Assembly: GCA_023375785.1 (NCBI GenBank)
Contig: SZWC01007341.1
Coordinates: 55,357 to 119,356, forward strand
From: Penium margaritaceum
Taxonomy: Eukaryota > Streptophyta > Zygnematophyceae > Desmidiales > Peniaceae
Length of the DNA stretch: 64,000 bases
Direction of reading: 5' to 3'
Below, piece by piece: positions 1 through 12,430 of the stretch. Numbering within the stretch: the stretch's first letter is position 1; each line of letters starts with the position of its first letter. The notes under the pieces are model-generated. The model saw nothing but the letters and a program-made list of their open reading frames with translations. It was not told the DNA's origin and did not search any database. The position numbers and the translations under genes are program-made.

Positions 1-1009
1 ACGTATCTTGTGAACCTCACACCTGCAGCAGATCTGCAAAGGAGAGGCAAGAAGAAGCAGATACAGCAGCTGAAGACACCTCAAGAAGCATAGTCGGGCA
101 GGAAGCCGGACGCCTCCCATCTCAAGGTGTTCGGTTGCACCGGCTTTGCCAAGGTCCAGGCGGGTGAGGGTCCTGGAAAGCTCGATGCAAGAGCACGAAA
201 GTGTATTTTCATCGGCTATGACACCGCCCACAGAGCTTATAGAATGTGGGACCTAGGAGCTAAGAAGGTCATCCGCAGCAAAGACGTGGATTTCCACGAA
301 CGTTCAGTGAGTAAGGGAGAGCTTCTTGAACTTGAGAACACTCCAAAACAGGGAGAGTGGCTCACTCTTCTTGAGGAGGGAGACAAAGCACCAGCACAAT
401 GGCATGGGCTGGGTACTACAACAGGGAGAGAAGCTGATGAAGATGACTCGGAGGAATCAGCCTCCGAGTCTGACGTATCTGATCCTCCAGACCATGAGGA
501 GGATACCTCTCTCCCCATCGACGACAAAACAAACCTCCAGCCTCTACATCAACAGCAACAGCAAGCAGGTCCAAGGAGCAGTTCACGTCTGAAAGTTCCT
601 CGGCAGCATTACGATGCAGATAGGGGTGAATGGATAGGCTTCAACTATTCGTTCATGGTTCAAGAGGAGCCAACGTCTGTCGCAGAGGCACTCGCGCGGC
701 CTGACAAAGCAGAGTGGGATGAAGCAATTCGCAGTGAACTCAGCTCCATCCAGGAGAATGGGACATGGGTACTGGTGGACAGACCTGTCGGCGCTCATGC
801 TGTGGGTTCCAAGTGGGTGCTGAAAGTAAAAAGGAAACAGGATGGTAAGATAGACAAGTACAAGGCACGGGTGGTAGCAAAGGGGTTCTCTCAACGGCCT
901 GGCGCAGAGTACGATGAGACCTTTGCTCCCGTTGTGACGTTTGCCTCCATCCGGTCAATGCTCGCCATTGCTGCTGCCAAGAACATGGAGGTCCACCAGA
1001 TGGATGTCA
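1..1009 (+). pseudogene. Ty1/copia pol fragment: integrase end, linker, start of reverse transcriptase
   Basis: This is the upstream part of a Ty1/copia retrotransposon polyprotein, read in the frame starting at base 1; its own start lies outside the window. The end of integrase is recognisable from the SHLKVFGC motif (about 112-135) followed by a CIFIGY-type motif and a DVDFHE stretch near 285-300. A hydrophilic acidic and glutamine-rich linker follows (about 430-570). The reverse transcriptase domain (RVT_2 family) begins near 750 with an NGTWVLVDRP segment, then SKWVLKVK, KARVVAKGFSQ and QMDV, the last holding the first catalytic aspartate. A TAG at 91-93 interrupts the frame where relatives usually carry tryptophan, so the copy looks defective. 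The segment ends at the single N at 1010. Family assignment is firm; the autonomous state of the element is unknown. Confidence 0.9.
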
Positions 1010-1338
1010 NGCAGAGGCACTCGCGCGGCCTGACAAAGCTGAGTGGGATGAAGCAATTCGCAGTGAACTCAGCTCCATCGAGGAGAATGGGACATGGGTA
1101 CTGGTGGACAGACCTGCCGGCGCTCATGTTGTGGGTTCCAAGTGGGTGCTGAAAGTAAAAAGGAAACAGGATGGTAAGATAGACAAGTACAAGGCACGGG
1201 TGGTAGCAAAGGGGTTCTCTCAACAGCCTGGTGCAGAGTACGATGAGACCTTTGCTCCCGTTGTGACGTTTGCATCCATCCGGTCAATGCTCGCCATTGC
1301 TGCTGCCAAGAACATGGAGGTCCACCAGATGGATGTCA
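682..1338 (+). repeat. Direct duplication across N1010 (328 bp, offset 329)
   Basis: Bases 682-1009 recur at 1011-1338 with a few substitutions, for example CCATCCAGG versus CCATCGAGG. The copy resumes directly after a single N. A repeat that abuts an N is best explained by two contigs with overlapping ends joined without merging. Confidence 0.85.
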
Positions 1339-1585
1339 AGACAGCCTTCCTTTACGGCAAACTTGACAAGGAGGTGTTGATGGAGGTATCAGAGGGGGTT
1401 GATGCGCCCGAGGGCAAGGTGTGCAGGCTGGTGAAGGCGCTCTATGGGCTAAAACAAGCGCCAAGACTTTGGTACCAAGAGATGGATACATTCATGGCCA
1501 AGGAGTCCTTCATGCACTGCGACAACGACCCTAGCATGTACGTGTATGAGAGCGACAAAGGGACTATGTTGGTCGCCTTGTACGT
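1011..1585 (+). pseudogene. Ty1/copia reverse transcriptase fragment, alternative copy
   Basis: This piece is a second version of the reverse transcriptase region, read in frame 3 (codons start at 1011). Bases 1011-1338 repeat 682-1009 with scattered substitutions, then run on through QMDVKTAFLYG, LYGLKQAPRLWY and toward the catalytic YVDD motif. It stops at the N at 1586, inside that motif. It differs from the flanking pieces at several sites: within the shared stretch starting at 1213 it has CAACAGCCTGGTG where both 884 and 1587 have CAACGGCCTGGCG. The pieces on either side agree exactly with each other over 126 bp. This middle piece is therefore probably another allele or genomic copy placed here by assembly. 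A real internal duplication is less likely. Confidence 0.8.
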
Positions 1586-1959
1586 NGGTTCTCTCAACGG
1601 CCTGGCGCAGAGTACGATGAGACCTTTGCTCCCGTTGTGACGTTTGCCTCCATCCGGTCAATGCTCGCCATTGCTGCTGCCAAGAACATGGAGGTCCACC
1701 AGATGGATGTCAAGACAGCCTTCCTTTACGGCAAACTTGACAAGGAGGTGTTGATGGAGGTTCCAGAGGGGGTTGATGCGCCCGAGGGCAAGGTGTGCAG
1801 TCTGGTGAAGGCGCTCTATGGGCTAAAACAAGCGCCAAGACTTTGGTACCACGAGATGGATACATTCATGGCCAAGGAGTCCTTCATGCACTGCGACAAC
1901 GACCCTAGCATGTACGTGCATGAGAGCGACAAAGGGACTATGTTGGTCGCCTTGTACGT
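1213..1959 (+). repeat. Direct duplication across N1586 (373 bp, offset 374)
   Basis: Bases 1213-1585 recur at 1587-1959 with about seven differences. The second copy matches the first element segment (884-1009) exactly where they overlap. This points to two different source copies meeting at the N. Confidence 0.85.
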
Positions 1960-2523
1960 GGATGACCTGATTCTGTACTCTTCTTCAACGCAGCTGCTGG
2001 ACGATCTCAAGGGGCAGCTGAGTAGCAGGTTCAAGATGAAGGACATGGGTCCTCTTAACTTCTACCTTGGCATTGCCATCAAGCATGACAGAGCCGCAGG
2101 TACCATCAGCCTGAACCAGACAAAGTACATCGACTCCATCCTCAAACGATACGACATGGCAGATTGCAAGCCTGCCAGCACACCCATGAGCTCAGAGTGC
2201 AAGCTCTCCACCTCCATGTCCCCATCCAACGAAGCGGAGAAAACTGACATGCTGGGCATCCCATATCAGTCTGCAGTGGGCAGTCTGATGTATGCCATGG
2301 TCGCCACCCGGCCAGATATAGCCCATGCTGTTGGGCAGGTGAGCCGGTTTGTGGCCAATCCTGGTCCACTACACTGGCAGGCTGTGAAGCGCATCATGCG
2401 CTACCTTAAGGGGACGCGACACGTGGGACTCCAGTTTGGAGGCATCGCTGGATCCGCGTCACTCCGTCTCATGTGCTACACCGACGCTGACTGGGGAGGC
2501 AATATCGACGACAGAAAATCCAC
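1587..2523 (+). pseudogene. Ty1/copia reverse transcriptase core and connection to RNase H
   Basis: This contains the catalytic centre of the reverse transcriptase, which copies element RNA into DNA in cytoplasmic particles. Codons start at 1589 (frame 2). Visible motifs are QMDVKTAFLYG (gat for the first catalytic Asp at 1706-1708), LYGLKQAPRLWY, and the YVDD box at 1955-1966, followed by MKDMGPLNFYLG and the conserved SAVGSLMYAMVATRPDIAHAV segment. The RNase H start (YTDADW) is reached before the N at 2524. Bases 1587-1712 are identical to 884-1009, so this piece appears to continue the first segment, with 1010-1586 foreign to it. There is no internal stop in this piece. Confidence 0.9.
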
Positions 2524-2959
2524 NCAGAGCCGCAGGTACCATCAGCCTGAACCAGACAAAGTACATCGACTCCATCCTCAAACGATACGACATGGCAGAT
2601 TGCAAGCCTGCCAGCACACCCATGAGCTCAGAGTGCAAGCTCTCCACCTCCATGTCCCCATCCAACGAAGCGGAGAAAACTGACATGCTGGGCATCCCAT
2701 ATCAGTCTGCAGTGGGCAGTCTGATGTATGCCATGGTCGCCACCCGGCCAGATATAGCCCATGCTGTTGGGCAGGTGAGCCGGTTTGTGGCCAATCCTGG
2801 TCCACTACACTGGCAGGCTGTGAAGCGCATCATGCGCTACCTTAAGGGGACGCGACACGTGGGACTCCAGTTTGGAGGCATCGCTGGATCCGCGTCACTC
2901 CGTCTCATGTGCTACACCGACGCTGACTGGGGAGGCAATATCGACGACAGAAAATCCAC
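2089..2959 (+). repeat. Direct duplication across N2524 (435 bp, offset 436)
   Basis: Bases 2089-2523 recur at 2525-2959. By eye the two copies are identical, as expected when the same molecule is represented twice at an unmerged contig join. Confidence 0.85.
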
Positions 2960-3383
2960 CTCCGGCTTTGTGTGTATGCTAAATGGAGGTGCTGTCAGTT
3001 GGGCGAGTCGCAAGCAGGATTGTGTCTCTCTGTCAACAGCTGAAGCTGAGTACATTGCATTGGCTGAGGTGTGTAAAGAGGTATAGTGGCTTTGCAGCTT
3101 GCTCTCTGAGATGAAGGCACCACAGGCAATGACAACAATCATCAAGATTGACAACATGAGCGCGATTGACATGTCCAAGAACCCAGTTCTGTCAGGGCAC
3201 ACAAAGCACATCAAGATCCGCTACCACTATGCTCGGGACTTGGTCTACAAGCAAACAGTGGAGCTGGAGTATGTCGGCACGAAGCTGAACTAGGCTGACA
3301 TGCTTACAAAGCCATTGGACAAGGATCTCCACCAGGCGGGCAGGCAAGGTATCGGCATGGTCAACGCAAGTGATGAAGAATGA
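2525..3383 (+). pseudogene. Ty1/copia connection domain and RNase H, 3' end of pol
   Basis: This is the last part of pol, with codons starting at 2526 (frame 3). Bases 2525-2959 repeat 2089-2523, apparently without change. RNase H follows: YTDADW with catalytic Asp codons near 2919-2927, the STAEAEY motif with Glu at 3048-3050, and IDNMSAI with Asp at 3150-3152, then the HIKIRYHYARDLV segment and ADMLTKPL near the C terminus. RNase H removes the RNA strand during reverse transcription. Two TAG codons lie in frame: 3084-3086 just before a WLCSLL segment, and 3291-3293 just before ADMLTKPL, where relatives usually have glutamine. Translation would end at TGA 3381-3383. No frameshift is seen. 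Confidence 0.9.
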
Positions 3384-3406
3384 TGATGGAAACTGACGCA
3401 AGGTGC

Positions 3407-3418
3407 AAGGGAGAGATT
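3407..3418 (+). promoter_or_regulatory. Polypurine tract (plus-strand primer site)
   Basis: AAGGGAGAGATT lies 23 bases after the pol stop and immediately before a TGTTGAATATG sequence. In Ty1/copia elements a purine-rich tract directly before the TG of the 3' LTR primes plus-strand DNA synthesis. The arrangement is typical for the family and fixes the LTR start. Confidence 0.75.
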
Positions 3419-3564
3419 TGTTGAATATGTTTGCCCCTTGTTCAGTCTTGTACGACGGATCAGGAATGCTCTGCCCCTTGTGGAGGTATGACCCCTGGAT
3501 TTGTTGTAGGGTGACTCAACTATGCTCTGTCTCATGTGAGATATGACCTGTGAGTACACCATGT

Positions 3565-3565
3565 N
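3565..3565. other. Single-N junction inside the 3' LTR
   Basis: A fourth isolated N lies in the LTR. Unlike the joins at 1010, 1586 and 2524 I see no obvious repeated sequence on its two sides, so bases may be missing or it may be an ambiguous call. Confidence 0.6.
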
Positions 3566-3780
3566 TCATGAGCTCGATCCTGGCTCCATGCACATCTTGG
3601 TTGTTTTAGAAGCTTCCAAGAAAGAAAGTCCATTGCTTCTGGGAAGCAACACGGCTGATCAGTCACCTTGGCACAAGGATGCTTATGTGTCAAGCCCACA
3701 GCGCAAGTCTCTTGGTGATGTGGCAGGGTCAAGCCACTTCTTAGGAATGTGCTTTTGAGTTCTAGGACTGGAAAGACAGC

Positions 3781-3788
3781 TATAAAAG
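3781..3788 (+). promoter_or_regulatory. TATA box of the LTR promoter
   Basis: TATAAAAG lies about 360 bases into the LTR, a usual place for the RNA polymerase II core promoter of a retrotransposon. In a 3' LTR such a promoter would direct transcription rightwards, into the satellite array that begins about 240 bases downstream. Confidence 0.65.
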
Positions 3789-6700
3789 GACTTGTCTTGC
3801 ATGCTGATCAATCAACCCTTGCTTGATGCTCTCTTGCGTATTGACGACTTGAGCTCTTCTTGAGATGTAATGCTAAGGCGTTAGTACTCTTGAAGGTGAA
3901 GTGTATGCCTGATTAAGTTTGGGGTGCATGACACATACCTGCAAAGGAAGAAGGTGTAAAAACCTTTGTGAGCTTTTTTGGTTTCGCGGCTTCTCTGCCA
4001 GAGGTGGTTAGCTCAGTAGCTACCACTAAAGCGTCACACTTTGGCACTATAGCTTCATACTTTAGCACTAGAGCATCACACTTTGGCACTAGAACATTAC
4101 ACTTCAGAACTAGAGCTTCACACTTGGGCACTAGAGCGTCACACTTTGGCACTAGAGCATCACATATTTGCACTAGAGTTTCACACTTTGGCACTAGAGC
4201 ATCACACCTTGGCACTACAAAATCCCCATTTGGCACTAGAGCGTCACACTTTGGCACTAGAGCATAACACTTTGGCACTAGAGCGCCACACTTTGGCACT
4301 AGAGCTTCACACTTTGGCACTAGAGCGTCACACTTTGGCACTAGAGCTTCACATTTTGGAACTAGAACGTGACACTTTGGCACAAGAGCATTACACTTTG
4401 GCACTAGAGCCTCACACAATTGCATTAGAAATTCAAACATTGCCACTAGAGCGTCACACATTGGAACTAGAGCTTCACACTTTGGCACTAGAGCTAAACA
4501 CTTTGGCACTAGAGCGTCACACTTTGGCACTCGGGCGTCAGACTTTGGCACAAGAGCGTCGAACTTTGGCACTAGAGCGTCAAACTTCGGCACTAAAGTG
4601 TCACAATTTGGCACGAGAGCGTCACACATTGGCACTAGAGCTTCATGCTTTGGCATTAGAGCATCACACTTTGGTACTAGAGCGTCCCACTTTGGCACTA
4701 GAGCATCACACTTTGGCACTAGAGCATCACACTTTGGTTCTAGAGCGTCATACTTTGGCACAAGAGCGTTACACTTTGGCACTAGAGCGTCACACTTTAC
4801 CACTAGAGCGTCACACTTTGGCACTAGAGCTTTACACTTTGGCACTAGAGCGTCACACTCTGGCACTAGAGCTTCACAGTTTGGCACTAGAGCATCATAC
4901 TTTGGCACTAGTGCGTCACACTTTGGCAGTAAAGCGCCACACTTTGGCACTTGAGTGTCATACTTTGGCATAAGAGCGTCACACTTTGGCACTAGAGTGT
5001 CACACTTTGGCACTAGAGCTTCACACTTTGGCACTAGAGCGTCACACTTTGGTAGAAAGCTTCACAATTTTGCACTTGAGTGTCCCACTTTGGCACTAGA
5101 GCTTCACACCTCGGCACTAGACCGTCATGCTTTGGAACTAGAGCGTCACCCTTTGGCACTAGTGTGTCACAGTTTGGCACTAGAGCTTCACACTTTGGTA
5201 CTAGAGCATCCCACGTTGGCACTGGAGTGTCACACTTTGGCAGTAGAGCATCCCACTTTGGCACTAGAGCTTCACACTTTGACACAAGATCGTCACACTT
5301 TGGCACAAGAGCAACACACTTTGGCACTACAGCATCACACTTTGGCACTCTTTGCCACTAAACCGTCAAACGTTGGCACGAAAGCGTCATGCTTTGGAAC
5401 TAGAGCTTCACACTTTAGCACTAGAGAGTCACACTTTGGCACTAGAGCGTCACGCTTTGGCACTAGAGCTTCACACTTTTCCACTAGAGCATCACACTTT
5501 GGAACTAGAACGTCACACTTTGGAACTAGAGCTTCACACTTTGGTACTAGAGTGTCCTCTCTGGCACTAGAGCATCACACATTCACACTAGAGCTTCACA
5601 CTTTGGCACAAGTGCATCACACATTCCCACTAGAACATCCCACATTGGCACTAGAGCGTCAAACTTTAACACAAGAGCATCACACTTTGGCACTAGAGCG
5701 CCACATTTTGGCACTAGAGCTTCACACTTTGGCATTAAAGCGTCATTCTTTGGCACTAGAGCTTCACATTTGGCACTAGAGCATCACACTTTGGCACTAG
5801 ACCGTCCCACTTTGGCACAAGAGCGTCACACTTTGGCGCTAGAGCGTCACACTTTGGCACTAGAGCGTCACACTTTGGCACTACAGTGTCACACTTTGGC
5901 AGTAGAGCGTCACACTTTGGCACTAAAGTATCACACTTTGGCACTAGAGCGTCACATTTTGGCACCAGAGTTTCGAACGTTCGCACTAGAGCGTCACACT
6001 TTGGCACTAGGGCATCACACGTTCGCACTAGAGCATCACACTTTGGCACTAGAGCTTCACACTTTGGCACTAGAGAGTCACACTTTTGCACCAAGGATCC
6101 ACACTTTGGCACTAGAGCGTCATGCGTTGGCGCTAGAGCGCCACACTTTGGCACTAGAGGGTCATACTTTGGCACTAAAGCTTCACACTTTGGCACTAGA
6201 GCATCACACTTGGGCATTAGAGATTCACACTTTGGCACTAGAGCGTCACACTTTGGCTTTAGAGCTGCATACTTTGGCACTAGAGTGTCATAGTTTGGTG
6301 CTAGAGCGTCACACTTTGGCATTAGAGAATCACACTTTGGCACTAGAGCTTCACACTTTGGCACTAGAGCATCACACTTAGGCACTAGAGCGTCACACTT
6401 TGGCACTAAAGCGTCATACTTTGGCCCAAGATCTTCCCACTTTGGCACTAGAGCTCCACGCTTTGGCACTAAATTGTGACACGTTGGCACTAGAGCATCA
6501 CACTTTGGTTGTAGAGCGTCACACTTTGGCACTAGAGAATCACACTCTGGTACACGATCGTCATACTTTGGCTCTAGAGTGTCACATATTGGCACTAGAG
6601 TGACACACTTTGGCACTAAAGCGTCACACTTTGGCACTAGAGCGTCACACTCTGGCACTAGAGCATCACACTTCAGCACTAGAGCCTCACACTTTGGCAC

Positions 6701-8199
6701 TAGAGCTTCACAGTTTCGCACTATAGAATCACATTTTGGATCTAGAGCATCACACTCTGGAACTAGAGCTTCACACTTTGGCACGAGTGTCACAATTTGG
6801 CACGAGAGCATCAAACGTTGGCACTAGAACTTCACACATTGGCACTAGAGCATCACACTTTGGCACTAGAGCATCCCATATTGGCACTAGAGCGTCACAC
6901 TTTGGCATTAGAGCATCACAGTTTGGCACTAGAGCGCCACACTTTGGCATTAGAGCTTCACACTTTGGAACTAGAGCGTCACACTTTGGTACTAGAGCTT
7001 CACATTTTGGCACTGGAGCGTCACATATTGGCACTAGAGCGTCACACTTTGGCACTAGAGCCTCACACTTTAGCATCAGAGCTTCACACTTTTCCACTAG
7101 AGTGTCACACTTTGGCACTAGAGCGTCACACTTTGGCACCAGAGTGTCACACTTTGGCACTAGCACGTCACACTTTGGCACAAGAGCATCACACTTTTGC
7201 ACTAGAGAGTCACACTTTCGCACTAGAGCTTCATACTTTGGCACTAGAGCGTCACACTTTGGCCCAAGAGCGTCACAATTTGTATTAGAGTGTCATACTT
7301 TGGCACTAAAGTGTCACACTTTAGCACTAGAGCCTCACATTTTGGCACTAGAGCATCACACTTTTGGCACTAGAGCTCCACACTTTAGCCCTAGAGCGTC
7401 ACACTTTGGCACTAGAACATCACACTTTAGAATCAGAGCTTCAAATGTTGGCACTTGAGCGTTACACTTTGGCACTCCACCGTCACACTTTGGCACTAGA
7501 GCGTCACACTTTGGCACTAGAGCCTCATACTTTAGCACTAGAGCTTCACACTTTGCCACTAGAGCATCACACTTTGGCAGTAGAGCGTCACACTTTGGCA
7601 CTAGAGCCTTATACTTTGGCACTAGAGCGTCACACTTTGGCACTAGAGCGTCACAGTTTGGCTCTAGAGCGTAACACGTTGGCACTAGAGCTCCACACTT
7701 GGGCACTAGGGTGTCATACTTTGGCGCTAGAGCGTCACGCTTTGGCACAAGAGCGTCACACTTTGGCACTAAAGGGTCACACTTATGCCGTAGAGCCTCA
7801 TACTTGGGCACTAGAGCTCCGCGTTGGCACTTAAGTGCCACATGTTGGAACTAGAGCATAGCACTTTGGCACTAGAGCGTCACAATTTGGCACTAAAGCT
7901 TCACACTTTGGCACTAGTGTGTCACATTTTGGCACAAGAGCTTCACACTTTTGCACTAGGGCGTCACACTTTGGCAATAGAGACTCACCCTTCAGCACTA
8001 GAGTGTGGCACTTGAGCACTAGAGCTTCACACTTTGGCACTAGACCGTCACACTTAAGCACTACAGCATCACCTATTGGCACTAGTGCATCACACTTTGG
8101 TACTAGAGCTTCAAACTTTGGTACTAGAGCATCCCACTTTGGCACTGGAGCATCACACTTTGGCACTAGAGCGTCACACTTTGGCACTAAAGCATCACA

Positions 8200-11100
8200 C
8201 TTTGGCACTATAGCGTCACACTTTGGCACTGGAGCATCGCACTTTGGCACTAGAGCGTCACACTTTGGCACTAGAGCGTCATACTTTGGCACTAGAACTT
8301 CACACTTTGGCACTAGAGTGTCACACTTTGGCACTAGAGCGTCACACTTTTGCACTAGAGCTTCATACTTTGGCACTAGAGCATCACACTTTGGCACTAG
8401 AGCATCACATCTTGGCACTAGAGCGTCACACTTTGGCACTAGAGCTTCAAACTTTGGCACTAGAGCATCACACTTTGGCACTAGAGCTTCCCACTTTGGT
8501 ACTAGAGTGTCATACTTTGGCACTAGAGCATCAGACTTTGGCACTAGAGCGCCACACTTTGGCAGAAGAGCTTCACACTTTGAAACTAGAGCGTCGTACT
8601 TCTGCACTACAGCTTTAGAGTTTGACACTAGAGCTACACATTTTGGCACTAGGGAGTCACATTTCGGCACTAGAGCATCACACTCTTGCACTAGAACATC
8701 ACACTTTGGCACTAGAGTGTCACATTTTGGCACTAGAGCTTCACACTTTGGCACTAGAGCATCATACTTCGGCACGAGAGTGTCCCACTTTGGCACCTTA
8801 GTGTCACACTTTGGCACTAGAGCATCACACTTTGGCAATAAAGCATCACACTTTGGAACTAGAGCTCCACAGTTTGGCACTAAAGCATCATACTTTGGCA
8901 CTAAAGCGTCATACTTTGGCACTAGAGCGTCACACTTAGGCAGTAGAGTGTCACACTTTTGAACTAAATTGTCACACTTTGGCCCTAGAGCTTCACACTT
9001 GGCACTAGAGCTCCACACTGTGGCACTAAGGCATCACACTTTGGCACTAAAGCATCACACTTTTGCACTATAGAGTCACACGTAGGCACTAGAGCATCAC
9101 GCTTTGGCAATAGAGCATCACACTTTGGCACTAGAGTGTCACACGTTTGCACTAGAGTGCCACACTTTGGTACTATTGCGACACACTTTGGCACTAGACC
9201 GTCACACTTTGGCACTAGAGCTTCACACTTTGGTACTAGAGCGGCACACTTTGGCACCTGAGCTTCACAATATGGCACTAGAGTGTTGCACGTTGGTACT
9301 GGAGTGTCACACTTTGGCACTAGAGGCTAACACTTTGGCACTAGAGCGTCATGCTTTTGTACTAGACCTTCACACGCTGGCACTAGAGCTTCCCACTTTG
9401 GCACTAGAACGTCACACGTTGGTACTAGAGCATCACACTTTGGCACTAGGGCGTCACACTTTGGCACTAGAGCGTCGCAAATTGACACTAGAGCATCACA
9501 CTTTGGCACTACAACATCACACTTTGGCAATAGAGCATCACACTTTGGCATTAGAATGTCACACATTGGCACTAGAGCTTCACGCTTTGGCATTACAGCT
9601 TCACACTTTCGCACTAGAGCATCACACTTTGGCACTAGAGCTTCACAATTTGGCACTGGATCATGACACTTTGGTACCAGAATGTCAAACTTTGGCACTA
9701 GAGCGTCACATTTTGGCACTAGAGCTTGACACTTTGGCACTAGAACGTCATACTTTAGCACTAGAGCTCCACAATTCCGTACTAGGGTGTCACACTTTGG
9801 CACTAGAGCATCACACTTTGGCACAAGAGCGTCACACTTTAGCACTCGAGCTTCACACTTTGGCATTAGAGTGTCAGTTTTTGGTATAGATCATCACACT
9901 TTGACACTAGAGCACCACACTTTGGTACTAAAGCATCACACTTCAGCACTAGAGAGTCACACTTTGGCACTATAGATTCACACTTTAGCACTAGAGCGAT
10001 ACACTTTGGCACTAGAGCGTCATACTTAGGCACTAGAGCGTCACACTTCAGCACTAAAGCATCACACTTTGGCCCTAGAGCTTCACACTTAGGCACTAGA
10101 GCTCCACACATTGGTTTTAAGGCGTCACACTTTGGCACTAGAGCATGACACTTTGGCACTAGAGGGTCACATTTAGGCACTAGAGCGTCACACTTTGGCA
10201 CCACAGCTTCACACTTTGGCACTAGGCATCACACTTTGGCACTAGACCTACACACTTTGGCACTAAAGCATCACACTTTGGCACTAGAGCTTCACACTTT
10301 GGAATAAGAGCATCAAACTTTGGCACCAGAGATTCACACTTTGGCACTACAGCGTCATGCTTTGGCACTAGAGCTTCACACGTTGGGACTAGAGCTTCCC
10401 ACCTTGGCACTAGAACTTCACACTTTGGCACTAGAGAATAACACTTTGACACGAGGGGGTCACACTTGGGCACTAGAGCGTCGAACTTTGACACTAGAGC
10501 GTTACACTTTGGCACTAGAGCATCACACTTTGGCACTAGTTCGTCATACGTTGGCACTAGAATGTCTGACTTTGGCACTAGAGCTTCACACTTTGGCACT
10601 AGAGCTTCACACTTTGGCACTAGAGCAAAACACTTTGGCACTAGAGCTTCACACTTTGGCATTAGAGCGTCATTCTTTGGTACTAGAGCATCAAAATTTG
10701 GCACTAGAGCCTCACACTTTGGCACGAGAGCTTCACATTTTGGCACTAGAGCATCACACTTTGGCACTAGAGCTTCAGACTTTGGCATTGGAGCGTCACT
10801 TTTTGGTGTAGAGCGTCACACTCTGGCATTATAGCGTCACACTTTGGCACAAGAGCGTCACACTTTGGCACTAGAGCGTCACACTTTGGCACTAGAGATT
10901 CACACATCGGCACTAGAGTGTAACACCTTGGCACTAGAGCTCCATACTTTGGTACTAGAGCATAACACTTTGACACTAAAGCGCCACACTTTGGCACAAG
11001 AGTATCACTCTTTGGCACTCGAGCGTCACACTTCGGCACTAGAGCTTCACATTTTGGCACGAAAGTGTCACACTTTGGCACTAGAGCGTCACACATTGGC

Positions 11101-12430
11101 ACTAGAGCATCACACTGTGGCTCTAGAGCTTCACACTTTGCCACTAGAGCGTCACACTTTGGCGCTAGAGCTTCACACTTTGGCACTAGAATGTCCCACT
11201 TTGGCCCTAGAGATTCACACTTCTGCACTAGACCATCATACGTTGGCACTAGAGCGTCACCCTTTGGCACTAGTGCATCACACTTTGGCACTAGAGCTTC
11301 ACACTTTGGCACTAGAGCGACATACTCTGGCACTAGAGTGTCGCACTTTGGTACTAGAGCTTCACACTTTGGCACAAGAGCATCATTCGTTCGCACTAGA
11401 GCATCAAACTTTGGCACTAGAGCGTCACAATTTGGCACGAGAGCTTTACACTTAGGCATTAAAGCGTCACACTTAGGCACTACAGTGTCACACTTTGGCA
11501 CTAGAGCTTCACACTTTGGCACTATAACGTCACTTTTTGATATAGAGCGTCACACTTTGGCACTACAGCGTCACACTTTGGCACTAGAGTGTCACACTTT
11601 GGCACTAGAGCGTTCCACTTTGGCACTAGAGCTTCACACTTTGGCACTAGAGCGTCACACTTTTGTACTAGAGCTACATACTTCGGCACTAGAGCATAAC
11701 ACTTTTGCTTTAGTGCATCACACTTTGGCACTAGAGTGTCACTCTTTGGCACTAGAGCGTCACACTTTGGAACTGAGCTTCACACTTTGGCACTAGAGCG
11801 TCACACTTTGGCACTAGAACGTCACACTTTGGCACAAGAGCGTCACACTTTGGCACTAGAGCGTCACACTTTGGCACTAGAGCTTCACATTTTGGCAGTA
11901 GAGCGTCACACTTTGGCACAAGAGTGTCCCACTTTGGCACTAGAGCTTCACACTTTGGCACTAGATTGTCACACGTTGGCACTAGAGCGTAACCCTTTGG
12001 CACTAGTGCGCCACACATTGGCACAAGAGCTTCACGCTTTGGTACTAGAGTTTCCCACTTTGGCACTAGAGCGTCACACTTTGGCACTAGAGCATCACAA
12101 TTTGGCTCTAGAGCACCACACTTCAGCACTAGAGCTTCTTATATTTGTACTAGAGCATCACACTTTGGCAGTAGAGCGTCACACTTGAACACTAGAGCAT
12201 CACACTTTGGCACTAGAGCTTCACACTTTGGCACTAGAGCGTCACACTTTGACACTTCTGCTTCAGAATTTGGCACTAGAGCTACACACTTTTGCACTAG
12301 GGCGTCACACTTTGGCACTTGATATTCACACTTTGGCACTAGAGAGTCACACTTTGGCACTAAAGCGTTACAATTTTGTACTAGATCATCACACCTTGGC
12401 ACTAGAACGTCACACTAAAGCACTAGAGCT
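8200..12430 (+). repeat. Segmental duplication within satellite A, copy 1
   Basis: Rare variant units occur in the same order here and at about 16500-20390. Examples are TAGAGGCTAAC (9321 and 17713), CACTTTTTGGTGTAGAG (about 10798 and 19213) and GATCATCACACC (12384 and 20339). The offset falls from about 8.4 kb to about 8.0 kb along the block, as expected after internal losses. Borders are approximate. Confidence 0.75.

Larger units (their letters stand above)
3419..4000 (+). mobile_element. 3' LTR of the copia element (right end uncertain)
   Basis: The LTR begins with TGTTGAATATG directly after the polypurine tract. It contains a TATA box (TATAAAAG at 3781) with downstream sequence expected to form the transcribed R-U5 part. 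The right end is not certain: no matching inverted terminal sequence is visible and the 5' LTR lies outside the window. A CTGCCA ending at 4000 is a plausible TG...CA end, shortly before the satellite starts. A small imperfect inverted repeat (4004-4026, GTGGT...ACCAC) lies between this point and the satellite. The single N at 3565 makes the length approximate. I see no protein-coding gene in this stretch. Confidence 0.65.

Noticed and set aside
237-527. Minus-strand serine-rich frame opposite the copia linker
   Set aside because: Mirror of the acidic/serine linker of pol. The forward frame has clear retroelement domains on both sides.
682-2959. True tandem duplication of reverse transcriptase and RNase H domains
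   Set aside because: Each duplication abuts a single N and overlaps match exactly between non-adjacent pieces, which fits unmerged contig ends better.
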